This document shows, in pieces, positions 9,096 through 18,237 of a stretch of DNA of 64,000 nucleotides. Positions within the stretch are counted from its first letter, which is position 1, and each line of letters starts with the position of its first letter. The notes beneath the pieces were generated by a model that did no database searches, was not told the DNA's origin, and saw only the letters and a list, made by a program, of their open reading frames with translations. Source of the DNA: Jiangella aurantiaca. Lineage in GTDB: Bacteria > Actinomycetota > Actinomycetes > Jiangellales > Jiangellaceae. The position numbers and the translations under genes are program-made. The stretch lies in contig NZ_SMLB01000018.1 in the NCBI RefSeq assembly GCF_004349105.1, positions 1 through 64,000 on the forward strand, read 5' to 3'.

Positions 9096-9365
9096 GTGCC
9101 GACCGACACGAAGACCAAAGAGACGATCATCGCCGAGCACGCTCGCGGCAACGGCGACACGGGCTCGCCCGAGGTGCAGGTCGCGCTGCTCACGCACCGC
9201 ATCAACCACCTCACCGAGCACCTGAAGGTGCACAAGCACGACCACCACAGCCGCCGCGGGCTGCTGCTGCTGGTCGGCCAGCGCCGCCGGCTGCTCAAGT
9301 ACCTGCAGCGGGTCGACATCGAGCGCTACCGCGCGCTGATCGAGAAGCTCGGCCTGCGCCGATGA
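9096..9365 (+). CDS. rpsO: 30S ribosomal protein S15
   Basis: An 89-residue protein, the exact family length. It starts at GTG 9096, 4 bases after AAGGAG. Signature segments are [32 protein letters not shown] and [13 protein letters not shown]15 binds the central domain of 16S rRNA early in 30S assembly. The open frame extends 40 codons upstream, but that part is leader sequence. It lies directly before pnp, as in most bacteria, and is separated from it by a strong hairpin and a structured leader. Confidence 0.97.
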   Translation: MPTDTKTKETIIAEHARGNGDTGSPEVQVALLTHRINHLTEHLKVHKHDHHSRRGLLLLVGQRRRLLKYLQRVDIERYRALIEKLGLRR

Positions 9366-9371
9366 GCTGAC

Positions 9372-9414
9372 GCCGAGGGAGCGGACTCCCGAACCCGGGA
9401 TCCGCTCCCTCGGC
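9372..9414 (+). terminator. rpsO terminator / processing hairpin
   Basis: A perfect 14-bp inverted repeat (GCCGAGGGAGCGGA at 9372-9385 with 9401-9414) lies right after the rpsO stop. It is a very stable hairpin without a T-rich tail, the usual form in high-GC actinobacteria. Confidence 0.75.
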
Positions 9415-9475
9415 ATATCAGCCACACAATTGAACAACGCCCAACCGAACAGGGCGGCCGACTTGAACGCAGCAG

Positions 9476-9536
9476 GCCGGTCCTCGGTTGTGGCCCTCGG
9501 GAACGTCTGACCCGCGGGCTTCCATCGAAGACCGGC
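9476..9536 (+). ncRNA. structured pnp leader, Actino-pnp-like RNA
   Basis: GCCGGTCCTCG (9476-9486) pairs with CGAAGACCGGC (9526-9536) at 10 of 11 positions and encloses an inner imperfect stem (GGCCCTCGGG with the CCCGCGGGC region). It ends 53 bases before the pnp start. The Actino-pnp motif is a known cis-regulatory RNA in this place, thought to mediate RNase-dependent feedback on PNPase. The assignment rests on position and fold, not on a covariance search. Confidence 0.6.
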
Positions 9537-9589
9537 GCGTACGAGATCTCATTCGAGCGGCCTCCCGCCACGCTCCAGGAGGACGACCC

Positions 9590-11824
9590 ATGTCGGGTCC
9601 CCAGATTCACACTGCCGAAGCCGTCATCGACAACGGAAAGTTCGGCACCCACACCATTCGCTTCGAGACCGGCCAGCTCGCCCAGCAGGCCGCCGGCTCC
9701 GCCGTCATCTACCTCGACGACGAGACCATGCTCCTGTCGGCCACCACGGTCTCCAAGCAGCCGAAGGAGCACCTCGACTTCTTCCCGCTGACGGTCGACG
9801 TCGAGGAGCGCATGTACGCCGCGGGCCGCATCCCCGGCTCGTTCTTCCGCCGCGAGGGCCGGCCCAGCGAGGAGGCCATCCTCACCTGCCGGCTCACCGA
9901 CCGGCCGCTGCGGCCGTCGTTCGCGAAGGGCCTGCGCAACGAGGTCCAGGTCGTCATGACGGTCATGTCGCTGCACCCCGACCACCTGTACGACGTCGTC
10001 GCCATCAACGCCGCGTCCGCGTCCACCCAGCTCGCCGGGCTGCCGTTCGCCGGCCCCGTCGGCGCCGTCCGGGTCGCGCTGATCGAGGACCAGTGGGTCG
10101 GCTTCCCGAACCACTCGCAGCTGTCCGAGGCGGTCTTCGACATGGTCGTGGCCGGCCGGGTGCTGCCCGACGGCGACGTCGCCATCATGATGGTCGAGGC
10201 CGAGTCCACCGCCGAGACGTGGGGCCTGGTCCAGGCCGGCCGTACGGCGCCGACCGAGGATGTCGTCGCCGCTGGGCTCGAGGCATCGAAGCCGTTCATC
10301 ACCGCCCTGGCCAACGCGCAGAGGCAGCTGGCCGACGCCGCGGCGAAGGAGACGGCTGAGTTCCCGATCTTCCTCGACTACACCGACGAGATCTACGCCG
10401 CCGTCGAGGCCGCCGCCCGCGACGAGCTGGCCAAGGCGCTGACCATCGCCGCCAAGCAGGAGCGCGAGGAGCGCCTCGACGAGATCAAGGCCTCCGTCAA
10501 GGAGCGGCTGGCCGAGCAGTTCGAGGGCGCCGACAAGGACATCAGCGCCGCGTTCCGATCGCTCACCAAGTCGGTCGTGCGCGAGCGCGTCCTGCGCGAC
10601 CAGGTCCGCATCGACGGCCGTGGTCTCACCGACATCCGCACGCTGTCGGCCGAGGTCGGCCCGATCCCGCGGGCGCACGGCTCCGCGCTGTTCGAGCGCG
10701 GCGAGACGCAGATCCTGGGCGTCACCACGCTGAACATGCTGAGCATGGAGCAGAAGCTCGACACGCTCTCGCCCGAGAAGTCCAAGCGGTACATGCACAA
10801 CTACAACTTCCCGCCCTACTCGACCGGTGAGACCGGCCGGGTCGGCTCGCCCAAGCGGCGCGAGATCGGCCACGGCGCGCTCGCCGAGCGGGCGCTGCTG
10901 CCGGTTCTGCCAGCACGCGAGGAGTTCCCGTACGCCATCCGGCAGGTCTCCGAGGCGCTGGGCTCCAACGGCTCGACGTCCATGGGGTCGGTCTGCGCCT
11001 CGACGATGTCGCTGCTGAACGCCGGTGTGCCGCTGCGCGCCCCGGTCGCCGGCATCGCCATGGGCCTCATCTCCGGTGAGATAGAAAACGAGGCCGGCGA
11101 GTCCGAACGTCGATATGTCACGCTCACCGACATCCTCGGCGCCGAGGACGCCTACGGCGACATGGACTTCAAGGTCGCCGGCACCCGCGAGTTCGTCACG
11201 GCGCTGCAGCTGGACACCAAGCTCGACGGCATCCCGGCGTCGGTGCTAGGCGCCGCGCTGCAGCAGGCGCGCGACGCCCGGCTCACCATCCTCGACGTCA
11301 TGGCCGAGGCCATCGCCGAGCCGGACGAGATGAGTCCTTATGCGCCGCGGATCATCTCCATCAAGATCCCGGTCGACCAGATCGGCGCAGTGATCGGGCC
11401 CAAGGGCAAGATCATCAACCAGATCCAGGACGACACCGGCGCCGAGATCGCCATCGAGGACGACGGCACGATCTTCATCGGTGCGGTCGACGGGCCGTCC
11501 GCCGAGGCCGCGCGTACGCAGATCAACGCGATCGCCAACCCGACGATGCCCGAGGTGGGCGAGCGCTACCTCGGCACCGTCGTCAAGACGACGAGCTTCG
11601 GCGCGTTCGTCTCGCTGCTGCCGGGCAAGGACGGCCTGGTGCACATCTCCAAGCTGCGGTCCCTCGCGGGCGGCAAGCGGGTCGAGAACGTCGACGACGT
11701 CGTCTCGGTGGGGCAGAAGATCCAGGTCGAGATCACCGAGATCGACGACCGCGGCAAGCTCGCCCTGACGCCGATCGTCGAGGACGAGACTCCTCCCGCC
11801 GCCGGCGAGGCGAACGAGTCCTGA
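9590..11824 (+). CDS. pnp: polyribonucleotide nucleotidyltransferase (PNPase)
   Basis: A 744-residue phosphorolytic 3'-5' exoribonuclease of RNA decay. The ATG at 9590 follows AGGAGG (9577-9582) by 7 bases. Two RNase PH domains flank a helical linker: the first has [20 protein letters not shown], the second [14 protein letters not shown] and [17 protein letters not shown] domain follows ([16 protein letters not shown], about residue 600), then an S1 domain ([20 protein letters not shown], from about 650). Actinobacterial PNPase also makes 3' tails. Regulation through the leader at 9476-9536 is likely. It ends 7 bp before the M16 peptidase gene. Confidence 0.97.
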   Translation: MSGPQIHTAEAVIDNGKFGTHTIRFETGQLAQQAAGSAVIYLDDETMLLSATTVSKQPKEHLDFFPLTVDVEERMYAAGRIPGSFFRREGRPSEEAILTCRLTDRPLRPSFAKGLRNEVQVVMTVMSLHPDHLYDVVAINAASASTQLAGLPFAGPVGAVRVALIEDQWVGFPNHSQLSEAVFDMVVAGRVLPDGDVAIMMVEAESTAETWGLVQAGRTAPTEDVVAAGLEASKPFITALANAQRQLADAAAKETAEFPIFLDYTDEIYAAVEAAARDELAKALTIAAKQEREERLDEIKASVKERLAEQFEGADKDISAAFRSLTKSVVRERVLRDQVRIDGRGLTDIRTLSAEVGPIPRAHGSALFERGETQILGVTTLNMLSMEQKLDTLSPEKSKRYMHNYNFPPYSTGETGRVGSPKRREIGHGALAERALLPVLPAREEFPYAIRQVSEALGSNGSTSMGSVCASTMSLLNAGVPLRAPVAGIAMGLISGEIENEAGESERRYVTLTDILGAEDAYGDMDFKVAGTREFVTALQLDTKLDGIPASVLGAALQQARDARLTILDVMAEAIAEPDEMSPYAPRIISIKIPVDQIGAVIGPKGKIINQIQDDTGAEIAIEDDGTIFIGAVDGPSAEAARTQINAIANPTMPEVGERYLGTVVKTTSFGAFVSLLPGKDGLVHISKLRSLAGGKRVENVDDVVSVGQKIQVEITEIDDRGKLALTPIVEDETPPAAGEANES

Positions 11825-11831
11825 CGGCCGC

Positions 11832-13151
11832 GTGACAACCCCGTCGACGCGGACGTTGCTGGGGGAGGACGAGGGCGGGCTGGTCCGCCGCACCGTCCTC
11901 CCCGGCGGGCTGCGTATCGTCACCGAGGCCGTACCGACGGTCCGGTCGGTCGCCTTCGGCATCTGGGTGGGCGTCGGCTCCGTCGAGGAGCAGCCGGCCG
12001 AGGCCGGCGCCACGCACTACCTCGAGCACCTGCTGTTCAAGGGGACGCCGAAGCGCACGGCCCTGGACATCTCCTCGGCCATCGAGTCCGTCGGCGGTGA
12101 GATCAACGCGTTCACCGCCAAGGAGTTCACCTGCTACTACGCGCGGGTGCTCGACACCGACCTGCCGCTGGCGGTCGACGTCGTCGCCGACATGGTCACG
12201 TCGTCGCTGATCGCGCCGGTCGACGTCGAGAGCGAGCGTGAGGTCGTCCTCGAAGAGATCGCCATGCGCGACGACGACCCGTCCGACGCCGTGCACGACC
12301 TGCTGGCCGGGCACATGTGGGGCGACAGCCCGCTCGGCCGGTCCATCCTCGGCACGGTCGACAGTATCTCGGGCATGTCCCGCGACACCGTCAACGACTA
12401 CTACCGGCGGCACTACCTGGCCCGCAACATGGTCGTCGCGGTCGCCGGCAACGTTCGCCACGACGACGTCGTCGCGCTGGTCGAGAAGGCGTTCGGCGCG
12501 GCCGGCTTCCTCGACGGCGACGACGAGCCGGCGCCGGCCCGCACGGGTGGCGTCGCGCCGTCGTCCGGCCGCGGCGTCACGCTGCTGCACCGGCCCACCG
12601 AGCAGGCCAACGTCGTGCTGGCGGTCCCCGGGCTGGCCCGCAACGACGAGCGCCGGTTCGCGCTGGGCGTGCTGAACGCCGCGCTCGGCGGCGGCATGTC
12701 GTCGCGGCTGTTCCAGGAGGTCCGCGAGCGGCGCGGGCTGGCGTACTCGGTCTACTCGTACGCCTCGCAGCACGCGGCGGCGGGGCTGCTCGGTGTCTAC
12801 GTCGGCTGCCAGCCGAAGAAGGTCGACCAGGTGCTGGAGCTGTGCCGCACCGTCCTGGCCGACGTCGTCCGCGGCGGCATCACCCCCGAGGAGCTCGAGC
12901 GCGGCAAGGGCCAGGCCCGCGGCGGGCTGGTGCTCGGGCTCGAGGACACCAGCGCCCGGATGAGCCGGCTGGCGAAGGCCGAGCTGGTCTACGACGAGCT
13001 GCCCAGCGTCGACCAGCTGATCGCCCGCGTCGACGCCGTCACGATCGACCAGGTCACCGAGCTGGCCCGGACCCTGCTGCCGGCCACGCCGACGCTCGCG
13101 GTCGTCGGGCCGTTCGAGTCGGCCGGCCGGTTCGAGGCCGTGCTGGGCTGA
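11832..13151 (+). CDS. M16 family zinc metallopeptidase (PepR-like)
   Basis: A 439-residue pitrilysin-family peptidase. The inverted zinc motif HxxEH is present as HYLEH (H62, E65, H66). The C-terminal inactive-type domain has GGGMSSRLFQEVRERRGLAYS. GTG start 8 bases after the pnp stop. The pnp-M16-dapB order is conserved in actinobacteria; here the 3' neighbour has become an isoprenyl transferase. It is probably cytoplasmic, acting on small peptides, but the substrate is unknown. Length is typical of single-chain bacterial M16B proteins. Confidence 0.93.
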   Translation: MTTPSTRTLLGEDEGGLVRRTVLPGGLRIVTEAVPTVRSVAFGIWVGVGSVEEQPAEAGATHYLEHLLFKGTPKRTALDISSAIESVGGEINAFTAKEFTCYYARVLDTDLPLAVDVVADMVTSSLIAPVDVESEREVVLEEIAMRDDDPSDAVHDLLAGHMWGDSPLGRSILGTVDSISGMSRDTVNDYYRRHYLARNMVVAVAGNVRHDDVVALVEKAFGAAGFLDGDDEPAPARTGGVAPSSGRGVTLLHRPTEQANVVLAVPGLARNDERRFALGVLNAALGGGMSSRLFQEVRERRGLAYSVYSYASQHAAAGLLGVYVGCQPKKVDQVLELCRTVLADVVRGGITPEELERGKGQARGGLVLGLEDTSARMSRLAKAELVYDELPSVDQLIARVDAVTIDQVTELARTLLPATPTLAVVGPFESAGRFEAVLG

Positions 13152-13882
13152 TGATGCGGTCGCCGCGCGAGCTGCTGTATCGGTGGTACGTGCGCGGCGG
13201 CCGGCTGCCCCGCCACGTCGCCGTCGTCATGGACGGCAACCGCCGCTGGGCGCGGCAGGCCGGCTACGCCGACCCGTCGGTCGGGCACCGGTTCGGCGCC
13301 GAGCATGTCGACGACCTGCTGGGCTGGTGCGCAGGGCTCGGCATCGGCCACGTCACGGTGTACGTGGCGTCGGCGGACAACCTCCGCAAGCGCGACTCCG
13401 ACGAGGTCGACCACCTCATGCGCATGGTCGAGGAGGTCGTCTCGACCCGGCTGGCCGACCCCGCGCACCGCTGGCGCCTGCACGTCGCCGGCCGGCTCGA
13501 CCTGCTGCCCGACACCACTCGCGACGCGCTGAAGCTGGCGGTCGACGCGACGGCGACCCGGTCGACGGAGCTCGAGCTGACGGTCGCGATCGGCTACGAC
13601 GGCCGCCAGGAGATCGTCGACGCCGTGCGCGCGTACCTCGAGGACGGCGGCGACGCCGAGCGGCTGGCGCCCGACGACATCGCCCGGCACCTCTACACCC
13701 ACGGCCAGCCGGAACCCGACCTCGTCATCCGCACCAGCGGCGAGCAGCGGCTGTCCGGCTTCCTGCTGTGGCAGTCCACCCAGGCCGAGCTGTACTTCTG
13801 CGACGCCTACTGGCCCGGCTTCCGTCAGGTCGACTTCGTCCGTGCGCTGCGCACGTACGCGCGGCGCAAGGCCGGCGTCTAG
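13151..13882 (+). CDS. cis-isoprenyl diphosphate synthase (Rv1086-like short-chain Z type)
   Basis: A 243-residue UppS-fold enzyme condensing isopentenyl diphosphate units in cis. Motifs: AVVMDGNRRWARQAGYAD (catalytic Asp), GLGIGHVTVYVASADNLRK, and IRTSGEQRLSGFLLWQS near the C-terminus. Its length and the YRWYVRGGRLPRH opening resemble the mycobacterial short-chain Z-farnesyl synthase Rv1086 more than undecaprenyl synthases. The product length is therefore inferred. The start overlaps the M16 stop by one base; tail-to-tail overlap of 4 bp with the decarboxylase. Confidence 0.88.
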   Translation: MMRSPRELLYRWYVRGGRLPRHVAVVMDGNRRWARQAGYADPSVGHRFGAEHVDDLLGWCAGLGIGHVTVYVASADNLRKRDSDEVDHLMRMVEEVVSTRLADPAHRWRLHVAGRLDLLPDTTRDALKLAVDATATRSTELELTVAIGYDGRQEIVDAVRAYLEDGGDAERLAPDDIARHLYTHGQPEPDLVIRTSGEQRLSGFLLWQSTQAELYFCDAYWPGFRQVDFVRALRTYARRKAGV

Positions 13883-15360
13883 GACGTCAGCCGCTGGGCG
13901 TGCAGCTGACGGCCGTGCGCGACCACCTCGTCGACCAGCGTCTCGACGTGCTCGGCCTCGGTGCGGTAGCTGATCAGGCAGGCGCGGATCGCGTACCGGC
14001 CCTCGATGACGGCGTTCGACGGGTACACCTTGCCGGCCCGCTGGACGGCGTAGAGGATGCGCTCGTTGAGGTCGTCGAGGTAGGCCGGCTCGTGCTCGCC
14101 GGGCGGGACGTAGCGGAAGCAGACGATCGACAGCTCCGGGTCGGCCACCGCCTCCAGTTCGTCGTGCTCGCCGACCAGGTGGTGCAGCCAGCGGGCGAGC
14201 TCGACGTCGTGCCGGATGCGCCGGGCGCCGGCGTCCCAGCCCTGCGCGAGCAGCGACACCCAGACCGGCAGCGCGTCGAACGGCCGGGTGAACTGCGGCG
14301 TCCACTGGTAGCGCAGCATCATGTCGCTCTGCACCTCGGCGTCGAGCTTGGTGTAGTCGGGCTGCAGCGTGAACGCGGCGACATGCCGGGTCGGGTCGCG
14401 GAACAGGACGAGGCTGGCCGAGATCGGCATGTTCAGCCATTTGTGCGGGTCGCAGGTGATCGAGTCGGCCCGCTCGATACCGGCGAACGCCGGCCGCAGC
14501 TCCTCGACCATCGCGGCCGGTCCGCCGTATGCGGCGTCGACGTGGAACCAGCAGCCGTAGCGCTGCGCGACGTCGGCCAGCTCGTCGAGCGGGTCGATGG
14601 CGCCCAGCTCCGTCGTCCCGGCGGTGCCGACGACGGCCAGTGGCCGGACGCCGTCGGCGAGGTCGCGCTGGATGGCCGCCTCGACGCCGTCCGGGCGGAG
14701 CCGGTACCGGTCGTCCGTCGCGACGCGGCGGACCGCGGCGGTGCCGAGTCCGAGCAGATCGGCGGCCCGGTCCACCGTCTCATGCACGTCGTGGGAGCCG
14801 TAGACCGCCAGCCGGGGCCCGGCGGCGACGCCATCGCGCCGCACGTCCCAGCCGGCCAGCGCGTCGCGGGCGACGGCGAGCGCCATGAGGTTCGCGGTGG
14901 CGCCGCCGGTGACGAACGCGCCGGACGACTCCGGTGGCAGCCCGAGGCGGGCTGTGAACCAGGCCAGCACGTGGTTCTCGATCTCGGTGGCGGCCGGGCC
15001 GAGCGGCCAGCCGCCGAGGTTCTGATTGATGCCGGCGGCCAGCAGCGCCGCGGGCGCGCCGGGCACGGTGCCGGCGCCGCTGATGAACGCCATGAAGCCG
15101 CCGTGGCCGGTCTGCGCGCCGTGCTCGAACACGACGGTGCGCAGGTGCGCGAGCAGTTCGTCGTCGGTGAGCGGCTTGTCAGGCACGTCGCGGCCGTCGA
15201 GGACCGCGGCTCGGGTCTGCGCGGGCGTGTGCGGGTGCATGACCGGGAGGCCGGGCAGCCGCCGCAGGTACTCCGTCCACAGGTCCAGCGCGCTCTGGCC
15301 GAACTCGGCGGCGCGGTCCGGCGTCCAGTCCAGGTCGGGAACGGGTTCGGGTCGCTGCAT
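13879..15360 (-). CDS. PLP-dependent group II (aromatic amino acid) decarboxylase
   Basis: A 493-residue enzyme of the aromatic-L-amino-acid/tyrosine decarboxylase family. The PLP lysine is in DPHKWLN (K307), the PLP-contacting Asp in HVDAAYGG (D275), and TGGATANLMAL binds the cofactor phosphate. The conserved N-terminal HPHTPAQ and GGFMAFISGAGTVPG place it among bacterial AADC-like proteins. The substrate (tyrosine, tryptophan, DOPA or phenylalanine) cannot be read from sequence. The ATG at 15360 was chosen over a longer upstream frame that overlaps trmL in another frame. Monocistronic; no decarboxylase-linked transporter nearby. Confidence 0.88.
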   Translation of the reverse strand: MQRPEPVPDLDWTPDRAAEFGQSALDLWTEYLRRLPGLPVMHPHTPAQTRAAVLDGRDVPDKPLTDDELLAHLRTVVFEHGAQTGHGGFMAFISGAGTVPGAPAALLAAGINQNLGGWPLGPAATEIENHVLAWFTARLGLPPESSGAFVTGGATANLMALAVARDALAGWDVRRDGVAAGPRLAVYGSHDVHETVDRAADLLGLGTAAVRRVATDDRYRLRPDGVEAAIQRDLADGVRPLAVVGTAGTTELGAIDPLDELADVAQRYGCWFHVDAAYGGPAAMVEELRPAFAGIERADSITCDPHKWLNMPISASLVLFRDPTRHVAAFTLQPDYTKLDAEVQSDMMLRYQWTPQFTRPFDALPVWVSLLAQGWDAGARRIRHDVELARWLHHLVGEHDELEAVADPELSIVCFRYVPPGEHEPAYLDDLNERILYAVQRAGKVYPSNAVIEGRYAIRACLISYRTEAEHVETLVDEVVAHGRQLHAQRLTS

Positions 15361-15403
15361 GGCCCGACGGTACTCCCGCGGGCGTGTGACGGCCCGGGTG
15401 ACG

Positions 15404-15865
15404 TCAGACGCCGGCGTAGTCGTTCTGGCGCCAGGCTTCGTAGACGGCGACGGCGGCGGAGTTCGACAGGTTGAGCGAGCGCCGTCCGGCCAGCATCGGA
15501 ATGCGGACGCGGTCGGTGATCCGCGGATCGGCCAGGACCCCGAACGGAAGCCCGGTCGGCTCCGGGCCGAACAGCAGCACGTCGCCGGGTCGGTAGGCGA
15601 CGTCGCTGTGCCGGGTGGCACCGCTGGTGGCGAACGCGTAGACGCGTTCCGGAGCGAGCGCTGCCCAGGCCGCGGCGAGGTCGTCGTGCACGGTCACGTG
15701 GGCGAGGTCGTGGTAGTCCAGGCCGGCGCGGCGCAGCTTGGCGTCGTCGAGGTCGAAGCCGAGCGGACGGATCAGGTGCAGGTGGGCGCCGGTGGCCGCG
15801 ACCATGCGGATCGCGTTGCCGGTGTTCGGCGGGATGCGCGGCTCGTAGAAGACGACGTGGAACAC
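15404..15865 (-). CDS. trmL: tRNA (cytidine/uridine-2'-O)-methyltransferase, TrmL-like
   Basis: A 153-residue SPOUT methyltransferase. It opens FHVVFYEPRIPPNTGNAIRM, the TrmL hallmark. The knotted SAM-binding region has DVLLFGPEPTGLP, followed by NLSNSAAVAVYEAWRQ. It likely methylates the ribose at the wobble base (position 34) of leucine tRNAs. GTG start (15863-15865). The gene has the same orientation as the AraC-type regulator upstream, 17 bp away. A much longer open frame running upstream is a shadow of that gene. Confidence 0.9.
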   Translation of the reverse strand: MFHVVFYEPRIPPNTGNAIRMVAATGAHLHLIRPLGFDLDDAKLRRAGLDYHDLAHVTVHDDLAAAWAALAPERVYAFATSGATRHSDVAYRPGDVLLFGPEPTGLPFGVLADPRITDRVRIPMLAGRRSLNLSNSAAVAVYEAWRQNDYAGV

Positions 15866-15882
15866 GCTGCGAGGGTACGGCG

Positions 15883-16842
15883 TCAGCTGCGGAAGGTGCG
15901 GCGGTAGCCCGACGGCGACACGCCGAGGCTCGCGCGCAGGTGCTGACGCATCGAGGCCGCGGTGCCGAAGCCGCAGCGGCTCGCCACTTCGTCGACGGTG
16001 AGGTCGCTGTCCTCCAGCAGGTGGCGGGCGCGGTCGACGCGCTGCTGGGTCAGCCACTGGCCGGGGCTGACGCCGACCTCTTGGCGGAACCGGCGGGTGA
16101 ACGTGCGCACGCTCATCGCCTGCCGGGTCGCGAGGTCGTGCAGCGTCAGGGGCCGGTCGAGGTGCGCGAGTGCCCAGGTGCGGGCGTCGGCGGTGGTGGG
16201 TGCGGCCGGCTCGGGGACCGGCTGGTCGACGTACTGGGCCTGACCGCCGTCGCGCCACGGCGGGACGACGCAGCGCCGGGCGGCGCGGTTGGCGACGGCG
16301 GTGCCGAAGTCGCGGCGGACGATGTGCAGGCACAGGTCGATGCCGGCGGCGACCCCCGCGGACGTCAGGATGTCGCCATCGTCGACGAACAGCACGTCGG
16401 GGTCGAGCTTGACCTGCGGGAACAGCTCCGCGAAGCGGCCGGCGCCGCGCCAGTGCGTCGTGGCCGGGCGGCCGTCGAGCAGGCCGGCGGCGGCCAGCGC
16501 GAACGCGCCGGTGCAGATCGAGACCATGCGCGTGCCCGTTGTGATCAGGGCGAACGCCGCCGCGAGGTCCGGCGGCAGCGTGCCCTCGTGCGACACACTG
16601 GTGGTCTCGTACGACGCGGGGACGACGACGGTGTCCGCGCCGGTCAGCGCCTCGGGGCCGTGGGGGACGACGACGTCGAAGTCGGCGTCGGTGCGGACGG
16701 GGCCCGCGGCGAGGCCGCAGGTGCGCACGTCGTACAGCGCCCGGCCGTCCGCCGTCCGGGCTGCGCCGAAGATGCGCGCCGGGATGGCCAGCTCGAACGG
16801 GATGACGCCGTGCCGGGCGAGCACGACCACGCGATGGGTCAT
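15883..16842 (-). CDS. GlxA-type AraC regulator (DJ-1/PfpI domain + AraC HTH)
   Basis: A 319-residue regulator. The N-terminal ~190 residues form a DJ-1/PfpI-like domain (VLARHGVIPFELAIPARIFG; MVSICTGAFALAAAGLLDG, with the Cys nucleophile-elbow position kept; FVDDGDILTSAGVAAGIDL). The C-terminal ~100 residues are a double HTH of AraC type (MSVRTFTRRFRQEVGVSPGQ; DEVASRCGFGTAASMRQHL). The divergent MFS gene 52 bp away is the obvious target. The inducer is unknown. Confidence 0.92.
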   Translation of the reverse strand: MTHRVVVLARHGVIPFELAIPARIFGAARTADGRALYDVRTCGLAAGPVRTDADFDVVVPHGPEALTGADTVVVPASYETTSVSHEGTLPPDLAAAFALITTGTRMVSICTGAFALAAAGLLDGRPATTHWRGAGRFAELFPQVKLDPDVLFVDDGDILTSAGVAAGIDLCLHIVRRDFGTAVANRAARRCVVPPWRDGGQAQYVDQPVPEPAAPTTADARTWALAHLDRPLTLHDLATRQAMSVRTFTRRFRQEVGVSPGQWLTQQRVDRARHLLEDSDLTVDEVASRCGFGTAASMRQHLRASLGVSPSGYRRTFRS

Positions 16843-16860
16843 GGCCGGATTCTTTCACAT

Positions 16861-16878
16861 AGTGGCTGTCGGGCCACT
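16861..16878. promoter_or_regulatory. inverted repeat between AraC-type regulator and MFS gene
   Basis: AGTGGC-TGTCGG-GCCACT: a 6-bp inverted repeat with a 6-base spacer, in the 52-bp divergent gap. It is a candidate operator for the adjacent regulator. Confidence 0.4.
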
Positions 16879-16894
16879 GGTGGCGTGCGTGCCG

Positions 16895-18214
16895 ATGCCG
16901 CACGATCGTCAGGTGACGCAGACCGTGTCCGCGCCCCCTCGTCAGTCTCCCCGCGTACACCGTGCCTGGTGGGTCGCGCTCGTCGCGTTCGCAGCGCTGG
17001 TCGGGGCGGCGGCGTTCCGGGCCACGCCGAGCGTGATGATCGACCCGTTCCGCGAGGAGTTCGGCTGGTCGCACGGGACCATCTCGTTCGCGATCTCCGT
17101 CAACATCATGCTGTACGGGCTGACGTCGCCGTTCGCGGCGGCGCTGATGGAGCGGTTCGGCATGCGCCGGGTGGTGGCGGGCGCCCTGTCGCTGGTCGCC
17201 GCCGGCAGCGGCCTGACGGTGTTCATGACGGCGAGCTGGCAGCTGGTGCTGTGCTGGGGGCTGCTGGTCGGCCTGGGGACGGGGTCCATGGCGCTGGCGT
17301 TCGTCGCCACCGTCACCGATCGCTGGTTCGTCGCGCGCCGTGGGCTGGTGTCAGGGATCCTCACTGCCGGGACGGCGACCGGCCAGCTGGTCTTCCTGCC
17401 GCTGCTGGCCGTCCTGGTCGAGGACCGCGGCTGGCGCCCGGCGTCGCTGGTCGTCACCGGGGTGGCGCTGGCGGCGGTGCCGCTGGTGTGGTTCCTGCTG
17501 CGCGACCGGCCCGAGGACGTGGGGCTGCGTCCGTACGGCGCGCCGGAGTCTGACGAGCCGGTGGTGGCGCCGCCGCCAGCACCGACGGGTGCCGCGCGGC
17601 GGGCGGTCACGGCGCTCACGACGGCCGCCCGGACGAAGGCGTTCTGGCTGCTCGCCGGCACCTTCGCCATCTGCGGCGCGTCGACCAACGGCCTCGTCGG
17701 CACCCATTTCGTCCCGGCCGCCCACGACCACGGCATGCCCGTCACGACGGCGGCCGGCCTGCTCGCCGTGATCGGGATCTTCGACCTGGTCGGCACGGTG
17801 GCCTCAGGCTGGCTCACCGACCGGTTCGACCCGCGCCTGCTGCTCGGCGTGTACTACGCGCTGCGCGGGGTGTCGCTGATGGTGCTGCCGTTGCTGCTGG
17901 CCGACACGGTGCATCCGCCGATGCTGTTCTTCATCGTCTTCTACGGCCTCGACTGGGTCGCGACCGTACCGCCGACGATCGCCCTGTGCCGGGAGCACTT
18001 CGGCACGTCCGGCCCGATCGTGTTCGGCTGGGTCCTCGCGTCGCACCAGATCGGGGCCGCCCTGGTCGCGTTCGGTGCCGGCCTGACGAGGGACGCCTAC
18101 GGCAGCTACGACATGGCCTGGATCGGCGCCGGCGCCCTGTGCGCGATGGCCGCGGCGATGTCGTTGGCGATCCGCCGCCGGATGCCCGGGCCCGTCGCCG
18201 CCGGCACCGGTTAG
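16895..18214 (+). CDS. MFS transporter, 12 TM (monocarboxylate/OFA-like)
   Basis: A 439-residue transporter. The segment VMIDPFREEFGWSHGTISFA after TM1 and motif-A-like AALMERFGMRR fit the monocarboxylate/oxalate-formate antiporter-like group of MFS. A central Pro-rich cytoplasmic loop (PVVAPPPAPTG) separates the two six-helix halves. The start is uncertain: ATG 16895 is used here, GTG 16913 is equally possible. Divergent from a GlxA-type regulator that may sense its substrate, probably an organic acid or nitrogenous metabolite (inference). Confidence 0.88.
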   Translation: MPHDRQVTQTVSAPPRQSPRVHRAWWVALVAFAALVGAAAFRATPSVMIDPFREEFGWSHGTISFAISVNIMLYGLTSPFAAALMERFGMRRVVAGALSLVAAGSGLTVFMTASWQLVLCWGLLVGLGTGSMALAFVATVTDRWFVARRGLVSGILTAGTATGQLVFLPLLAVLVEDRGWRPASLVVTGVALAAVPLVWFLLRDRPEDVGLRPYGAPESDEPVVAPPPAPTGAARRAVTALTTAARTKAFWLLAGTFAICGASTNGLVGTHFVPAAHDHGMPVTTAAGLLAVIGIFDLVGTVASGWLTDRFDPRLLLGVYYALRGVSLMVLPLLLADTVHPPMLFFIVFYGLDWVATVPPTIALCREHFGTSGPIVFGWVLASHQIGAALVAFGAGLTRDAYGSYDMAWIGAGALCAMAAAMSLAIRRRMPGPVAAGTG

Positions 18215-18237
18215 CTCGTCCGCCCACCTGGGCGTCG

